Of a stretch of DNA of 10,314 bases, positions 7,033 to 10,314 are shown piece by piece. The position numbers and the translations under genes are program-made. Positions within the stretch are counted from its first letter, which is position 1. Each line of letters opens with the position of its first letter. The notes under the pieces are model-generated. The model saw only the letters and a list, made by a program, of their open reading frames with translations. It made no database searches and was not told the origin of the DNA. The DNA is from Planctomycetota bacterium (GTDB taxonomy: Bacteria > Planctomycetota > UBA1135 > UBA2386), in NCBI GenBank assembly GCA_020425915.1, contig JAGQQZ010000108.1, forward strand, positions 1 through 10,314, read 5' to 3'.

Positions 7033-7875
7033 TCAGAAGTTGAAGTTGCGTGGGTAGAACGCGCCGCCGGTGGAGTCGCCGGTCAGGATCTCGTAGCTGG
7101 AGCGGACCGATGCGAGACCGAGCAACGACTGCACGGCGACGCCGAGTGGCTCGAGCAGTTTCTCGACGATCCGCGCGATGTGACCGAACACCGTCGGGGG
7201 CACGTAGATGATGTCGTTGTGCTGCAGCGTGAAGTTGTAGGTCGTCAGGCCGGACGACAGCATCTCACGGACGTTGATGACCATCGTGAGCGGGTTCTCG
7301 GCGTCGGGGCGGATCAGATGGATCCGGCCCCAGTTCGCCAACCGCGTCACGGGTTGCTTGGCGAGCATCTCGAGCAAGGTCGTGTCGGGCTTGTCGAGTC
7401 GGACGTAGTGCCGGCCCCCGACCTCGCCGTACATGTACACGGCCTTGCCGCTGTCGAGGATCCGGGCGTGCATGTCGATCGGGAACGCGAACACCGCGGA
7501 GAGCTGCTCCTTGACCAGCGCGGTGAGCTCGCGCTCGGTCATCCCGAGCACGTCGACCGGTCCCATGAACGGCACGAAGATCGTCCCGTCGATCGAGATC
7601 GGCTGCGGCGCGCGGAGCACGCCGAGCTGGGCAGCGCCGGCCGCCTGGAACACCTGCGGGTCGATGACGAACTGGATCATGTCCCCACCGGTGACATGGT
7701 TCTCGATCGTCGGGACGCCGTCCGCGCGGGTCCCGAATCCCTTGTCGTGCAGCAGCTCCCGAATCCGCTTGTCCTCGAACGAGGTACAGCTCACCGTGCA
7801 CACCGCCAGCGCACAGGCCAGCAGGAGCCGGAGGTTCGAGATCATCACCACGGACATTCTGGGAAGGGACGCCAT
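7033..7875 (-). CDS. Outer-membrane polysaccharide export protein (Wza-like, Poly_export + SLBB)
   Basis: This 280-residue exported protein is shorter than E. coli Wza. Residues 11-30 form a signal peptide (MISNLRLLLACALAVCTVSC), probably ending at lipid-modified Cys30. The lipobox TVSC is imperfect because -3 is Thr rather than Leu/Val/Ile. The polysaccharide export domain spans about 60-139, including ISIDGTIFVPFMGPVDVLGMT; an SLBB-like domain follows from about 143 (AVYMYGEVG) to 225, ending in LQHNDIIYVPPTVFGHIARI (217-236), the usual start of the membrane-spanning C-terminal helix. Such proteins form the outer-membrane channel for exopolysaccharide. The ATG at 7875 gives the longest frame; in-frame ATGs at 7857 and 7845 would give cleaner signal peptides, and none has a strong ribosome site. 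It is first in a run of closely packed genes behind a 228-nt gap, so its promoter probably drives the run. Confidence 0.9.
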   Translation of the reverse strand: MASLPRMSVVMISNLRLLLACALAVCTVSCTSFEDKRIRELLHDKGFGTRADGVPTIENHVTGGDMIQFVIDPQVFQAAGAAQLGVLRAPQPISIDGTIFVPFMGPVDVLGMTERELTALVKEQLSAVFAFPIDMHARILDSGKAVYMYGEVGGRHYVRLDKPDTTLLEMLAKQPVTRLANWGRIHLIRPDAENPLTMVINVREMLSSGLTTYNFTLQHNDIIYVPPTVFGHIARIVEKLLEPLGVAVQSLLGLASVRSSYEILTGDSTGGAFYPRNFNF

Positions 7876-8015
7876 TACGGTCCGATGTTAGATCGACGAC
7901 TCGTGCGCACAAGCCGCCGATGACACCGCCAACTCCGGTATCGGGCCGCGAGGCGCAGAATCCTGAGCCCGAAGTTCCCCGGAGCGGTCGGACCGAGAGG
8001 CCTCGACCGGCGCAT
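7875..8015 (-). other. Doubtful 46-codon reading frame upstream of, and overlapping, the wza-like start
   Basis: An ATG at 8015, with GGAG 8 nt upstream (plus-strand 8024-8027), opens a 46-residue frame ending in TAA at 7877-7875, so stop and wza-like start share bases (TAATG). The product would be very arginine-rich (13 Arg) with no recognisable domain or membrane segment. About a third of its codons end in A or T, clearly more than in the neighbouring genes, which argues against long-term coding. It could be a translated leader coupling to the exporter, or chance. Confidence 0.2.
7885..7912 (-). promoter_or_regulatory. Weak candidate sigma-70-type promoter for the wza-like operon
   Basis: The minus strand reads TTGTGC (7912-7907), a 16-nt spacer, then TAACAT (7890-7885). 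These match the -35 consensus at 3 of 6 and the -10 at 4 of 6 positions. The -10-like element is among the few AT-containing hexamers here. Transcription would begin about at the first ATG, giving a very short or absent leader and favouring the internal ATGs at 7857 or 7845. The palindrome GTGCGCAC overlaps the -35 element and could be an operator. The evidence is weak. Confidence 0.25.
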
Positions 8016-8077
8016 GTGGTCCGCTCCGCGCGGTCGGACAAGGGTGTCGCAGAATTCGGCGGTGGCGGATCCGGCCG

Positions 8078-8103
8078 GTCGGCGTCCGGCGGCCGACGCC
8101 GAC
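8078..8103 (-). terminator. GC-rich hairpin immediately after rfbB (possible terminator or processing stem)
   Basis: The transcript would form a perfect 9-bp stem, GTCGGCGTC paired with GACGCCGAC, around an 8-nt loop, starting at the base after the rfbB TGA. No T-tract follows, so it is not a canonical intrinsic terminator. It could be a Rho-related or U-less terminator, or a stem protecting the rfb mRNA 3' end. In such GC-rich DNA a 9-bp stem may also be chance, but its exact placement at the stop codon is suggestive. Confidence 0.4.
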
Positions 8104-9114
8104 TCAGCGATTGCCGTACTGGCGCTCGTAGTAGTCGCGATACGCACCCGAGCGGACCCGTTCCCACCACTCGCGGTTGTCCAGGTACCACTGGACCGTC
8201 GCCTCGAGCCCCGAGGCGAAGTCGTGCTTCGGCTTCCAGCCCAGCTCGCGCTCGATCTTCGAGCCGTCGATCGCGTAGCGGCGATCGTGGCCCGGGCGAT
8301 CGGTCACGTACTGGATCAGGTCCTCGCTCTTGCCGAGCAGCTCGAGGATCTTCTTCACGACCCAGATGTTCTCGCGCTCCTCGTTGCCGCCGATGTTGTA
8401 GACCTCGCCGTCACGCCCCTTCTCGAGCACCCGGGCGATGGCGTCGCAGTGGTCCTCGACGTAGATCCAGTCGCGGACGTTCTTGCCGTCGCCGTACACC
8501 GGTAACGGCTTGCCCTCGAGCGCGTTGGCGATCATCAGCGGGATCAGCTTCTCGGGGAATTGGAACGGGCCGTAGTTGTTCGAGCAGCGTGTGATGAGGG
8601 CCGGGAACTTGTGGGTGTGGAACGCAGCCCGAACCAGCAGGTCACTGCCGGTCTTGCTCGCCGAGTACGGCGAGTTCGGCTGCAGCGGCGACTCCTCGGT
8701 GAACAGCCCGGTCGGCCCAAGGCTGCCGTACACCTCGTCGGTGCTGACGTGGACGAAGCGGGAGACCCCGACGCCACGGCTGACGTCGAGCAGCACCTGG
8801 GTCCCGAGGACGTTCGTCGTCACGAACGCGGTCGCGTCGAGCACCGACCGGTCGACGTGGCTCTCGGCCGCGAAGTGCACGACACAGTCCGGCTTGTGCG
8901 ACTCGAACACGCCCTCGACCGCTTTCCGATCGGAGATGTCCGCGCGCACGAACGCGTAGTTCGGATCGGACTCCACATCACCCAGGTTCTCGAGGTTTCC
9001 CGCGTACGTGAGCGCATCGAGGTTCACGATCTGATGCTCGCCGCGCGCGAGCATGAGCCGAACGAAGTTGGAGCCGATGAAGCCGGCGCCGCCGGTGACG
9101 AGGATCTTGCTCAC
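8104..9114 (-). CDS. rfbB: dTDP-glucose 4,6-dehydratase
   Basis: The 336-residue product is an extended short-chain dehydrogenase/reductase that converts dTDP-D-glucose to dTDP-4-dehydro-6-deoxy-D-glucose in the cytoplasm, the second step of dTDP-L-rhamnose synthesis. Visible motifs are the NAD-binding GGAGFIG (8-14), LDALTYAGNLENL (32-44), AAESHVDRS (82-90), the catalytic STDEVYG (124-130, with Thr-Asp-Glu at 125-127), YSASK (Tyr150/Lys154), NNYGPFQFPEKLIP (179-192) and RPGHDRRYAID (273-283). All are characteristic of RfbB rather than other sugar epimerases, and the length is normal. The frame is open far upstream, but homology begins at SKILVTGGAGFIG; the start is therefore GTG at 9114, overlapping the rfbD stop (GTGA). 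The upstream ribosome site is weak (GGAA), consistent with coupling to rfbD. It is the last gene before the intergenic region and is followed directly by a hairpin. Confidence 0.96.
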   Translation of the reverse strand: MSKILVTGGAGFIGSNFVRLMLARGEHQIVNLDALTYAGNLENLGDVESDPNYAFVRADISDRKAVEGVFESHKPDCVVHFAAESHVDRSVLDATAFVTTNVLGTQVLLDVSRGVGVSRFVHVSTDEVYGSLGPTGLFTEESPLQPNSPYSASKTGSDLLVRAAFHTHKFPALITRCSNNYGPFQFPEKLIPLMIANALEGKPLPVYGDGKNVRDWIYVEDHCDAIARVLEKGRDGEVYNIGGNEERENIWVVKKILELLGKSEDLIQYVTDRPGHDRRYAIDGSKIERELGWKPKHDFASGLEATVQWYLDNREWWERVRSGAYRDYYERQYGNR

Positions 9115-9971
9115 GGTGATTCGAGTTCCAGGTAGCGCCGGATGGCGTCGTGGTAGTCGGGCAAGGACCGGCCGCGAAGCTCCGTGAGGCGCGAACAGTC
9201 CAGGACGGAATAGGAGGGTCTCGGCGCCGGTCGATCCAGCTCCGAGCTCGACATTCGGCCGACCTCGACCTCCAACCCGGCAGCATCGACCAGGCAGCGA
9301 GCGAACTCGTGCCAGCTGCAAGATCCGTCGTTCGACGCGTGGAAGATCCCGCCGACGTCCGGCCGTGCCGCGAGGTCGACCAGCGCCACCGCGAGGTCGA
9401 GCGTGAACGTCGGTGAACCGACTTGGTCGTCGACGACCCGCAGCGGCTCGCCCGACCGGGCTCGACTCAGGATCGCGCGTGGGAAGTTCTTGCCGCCGGG
9501 GCCGAACACCCAGCTCGTGCGGACCACGACGAACCCTGGTTCGGAGTCCCGGAGCACGGCCTGTTCGCCGAGCAACTTGCTGCGACCGTACGCCGAGACC
9601 GGCGCTGGTTCGGCGTCGACCCGATAGGGCGTGTGCGCCGTGCCGTCGAACACGAAGTCCGTGCTGACGTAGACCAGCTTCGCCCCGATCGCACGGCACG
9701 CCTCGGCGACATTCGCGGTGCCATGTCCGTTGACTCGATTCGCGCGTTCCGGATCCCGTTCGCAACCATCGACGTCCGTCCAGGCGCCGCAGTGCACGAC
9801 GACCTCGGGAGAATGCTTCGCGATGGCCCTTCGGGTCGCATCCGCGTCCTCGACGGCGAGCTCCGCGTGCCCGAGACCGACGACACCGTCACCGCGCGAG
9901 CGCGCGACGTCGACCATCGCGCGGCCGAGCTGGCCGTTGGCACCCGTGACGAGGTAGCGGACCGCGGCCAA
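9111..9971 (-). CDS. rfbD: dTDP-4-dehydrorhamnose reductase
   Basis: The 286-residue product is the NAD(P)H-dependent reductase of the last step in dTDP-L-rhamnose synthesis. It shows GANGQLG (10-16) for the nucleotide, YVSTDFVFDG (101-110), the catalytic pair Tyr128/Lys132 in YGRSK, RTSWVFG (151-157), DQVGSPT (182-188) and the C-terminal RPSYSVLD (251-258), the usual RfbD set at the usual length. The start is TTG at 9971. An in-frame stop (the rfbA TGA at 9980-9978) lies just upstream, and the dinucleotide-binding strand begins at residue 5, so no ATG or GTG could serve. The gap to rfbA is 6 nt and the end overlaps the rfbB GTG, making a coupled rfbA-rfbD-rfbB unit. The rare start codon with no clear ribosome site suggests low or coupled translation. 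Confidence 0.95.
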   Translation of the reverse strand: MAAVRYLVTGANGQLGRAMVDVARSRGDGVVGLGHAELAVEDADATRRAIAKHSPEVVVHCGAWTDVDGCERDPERANRVNGHGTANVAEACRAIGAKLVYVSTDFVFDGTAHTPYRVDAEPAPVSAYGRSKLLGEQAVLRDSEPGFVVVRTSWVFGPGGKNFPRAILSRARSGEPLRVVDDQVGSPTFTLDLAVALVDLAARPDVGGIFHASNDGSCSWHEFARCLVDAAGLEVEVGRMSSSELDRPAPRPSYSVLDCSRLTELRGRSLPDYHDAIRRYLELESP

Positions 9972-9977
9972 GCTCGA

Positions 9978-10314
9978 TCAGACCTTGTTGGCGCCGCCTT
10001 CGCGGACCAACGTGGAAGCGCGGTAGAGCGACTCGAACGTCCCGGCGTCGGTCCACCAGCCCTCGAGCGTCTCGCAGGTCATCGTGCCGGCCTCGATGTA
10101 GCGGTTGTTGACGTCGGTGATCTCGAGCTCGCCGCGCTCCGAAGGCGTCAGTCCGTTGATGAACTCGAACACCGTCGCGTCGTACATGTAGATCCCGATC
10201 ACGGCGAGGTTCGTCTCGGGCTTCGAGGGCTTCTCGACGATCTTCGTGACCTTGCCGCCGCCGTCGACCGTCGCAACGCCGAATCGCTCGGGGTCGTGCA
10301 CTTCCTTGAGCAGG
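9978..10314 (-). CDS. rfbA: Glucose-1-phosphate thymidylyltransferase, C-terminal part (cut by window edge)
   Basis: The last 111 codons are present; the N-terminal half with the nucleotide-binding signature lies outside the window. The visible portion runs from LLKEVHDPERFGV through VTKIVEKPSKPETNLAVIGI, with YMYDATVF, then GELEITDVNNRYIEAG and the late WWTDAGTFESL. These match the RfbA/RmlA family, which makes dTDP-glucose from dTTP and glucose 1-phosphate and opens the dTDP-rhamnose pathway. The protein ends about 18 residues after the TDAGTFESL motif, so it is the shorter RmlA form of roughly 240 residues, lacking the extra C-terminal helices of the E. coli-type enzyme. The TGA lies 6 nt before the rfbD start. 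Another sugar-phosphate nucleotidyltransferase specificity is possible, but rfbD and rfbB beside it make the thymidylyl enzyme the best call. Confidence 0.88.
   Translation of the reverse strand, partial: LLKEVHDPERFGVATVDGGGKVTKIVEKPSKPETNLAVIGIYMYDATVFEFINGLTPSERGELEITDVNNRYIEAGTMTCETLEGWWTDAGTFESLYRASTLVREGGANKV

Larger units (their letters stand above)
7876..8103 (-). other. 228-nt intergenic region between the rfb block and the export/exosortase operon
   Basis: This is the only long non-coding stretch in the window. Read towards the wza-like gene it holds a GC hairpin adjoining the rfbB stop, two copies of the direct repeat GCGGTCGGAC (7984-7993 and 8030-8039 on the plus strand), an inverted repeat CGGTC-G-GACCG (7985-7995), the palindromes GAGGCCTC (7997-8004) and GTGCGCAC (7903-7910), and a weak -35/-10-like pair near its end. 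A 46-codon frame also crosses it. It is the natural site for the main promoter and regulation of the downstream operon, but no known operator or riboswitch is recognisable. Confidence 0.55.

Noticed and set aside
7876..8103. Sigma-54 promoter in front of the wza-like gene, as in some exosortase loci
   Set aside because: Only a bare GG-N10-GC spacing can be found, which is common by chance in GC-rich DNA; no TGGCAC/TTGC-like elements are present.
9115..9765. N-terminal extension of the rfbB frame to 553 residues
   Set aside because: The added segment is out of frame within rfbD and lacks motifs; the Rossmann strand of RfbB begins right after the GTG at 9114.
1..10314. tRNA/rRNA genes, CRISPR arrays, insertion sequences or prophage parts
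   Set aside because: No tandem spaced repeats, transposase motifs, terminal inverted repeats, or RNA-gene signatures were seen; the strand is filled by polysaccharide-locus genes.

Overview
All protein-coding genes in this window lie on the minus strand, so the text reads from the high-coordinate end to the low end. The DNA is strongly GC-rich and third codon positions are dominated by G and C. The content is an extracellular polysaccharide and protein-sorting locus of the exosortase (PEP-CTERM/EPS) type: an outer-membrane polysaccharide export protein, a Wzz-type chain-length protein, an exosortase-A-system type O-glycosylation ligase, an exosortase-type amidotransferase, a GT4 glycosyltransferase, a stand-alone exosortase and the start of a probable EpsI. 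An outer-membrane exporter plus exosortase points to a Gram-negative (diderm) bacterium. Planctomycetota, Myxococcota or another high-GC environmental lineage would fit, but nothing in the window fixes the phylum.

Layout. (1) 10314-8104: a compact dTDP-sugar block, rfbA (3' part only) - rfbD - rfbB, with a 6-nt gap and a 4-nt overlap; rfbC is not in the window. (2) 8103-7876: the only sizeable gap (228 nt). It starts with a 9-bp GC hairpin directly after the rfbB stop, has several short dyads, and ends in a weak candidate promoter and a doubtful 46-codon reading frame touching the next start codon. (3) 7875-1: a tightly packed run, wza-like - wzz-like - ligase - amidotransferase - GT4 - exosortase - epsI-like (cut by the window edge). 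Gaps are 7, 9 and 24 nt, followed by three 4-nt stop/start overlaps, so this is very probably one operon with translational coupling in its distal half.

How the genes could work together (inference from families): RfbA, RfbB and RfbD supply dTDP-L-rhamnose or its precursor; the GT4 enzyme, with others outside the window, builds a lipid-linked glycan in the cytoplasm; the amidotransferase may modify a sugar or other small substrate; the Wzz-like and Wza-like proteins control length and export; the ligase-family membrane protein polymerises the glycan or transfers it to an acceptor; the exosortase with EpsI processes PEP-CTERM-like proteins bearing a C-terminal sorting tail. No sorting substrate, BY-kinase, flippase or two-component regulator is visible here.

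Five of the nine genes whose start is in the window begin with a non-ATG codon (GTG for wzz, ligase, GT4 and rfbB; TTG for rfbD). No RNA genes, CRISPR arrays, insertion sequences or long repeats were seen.
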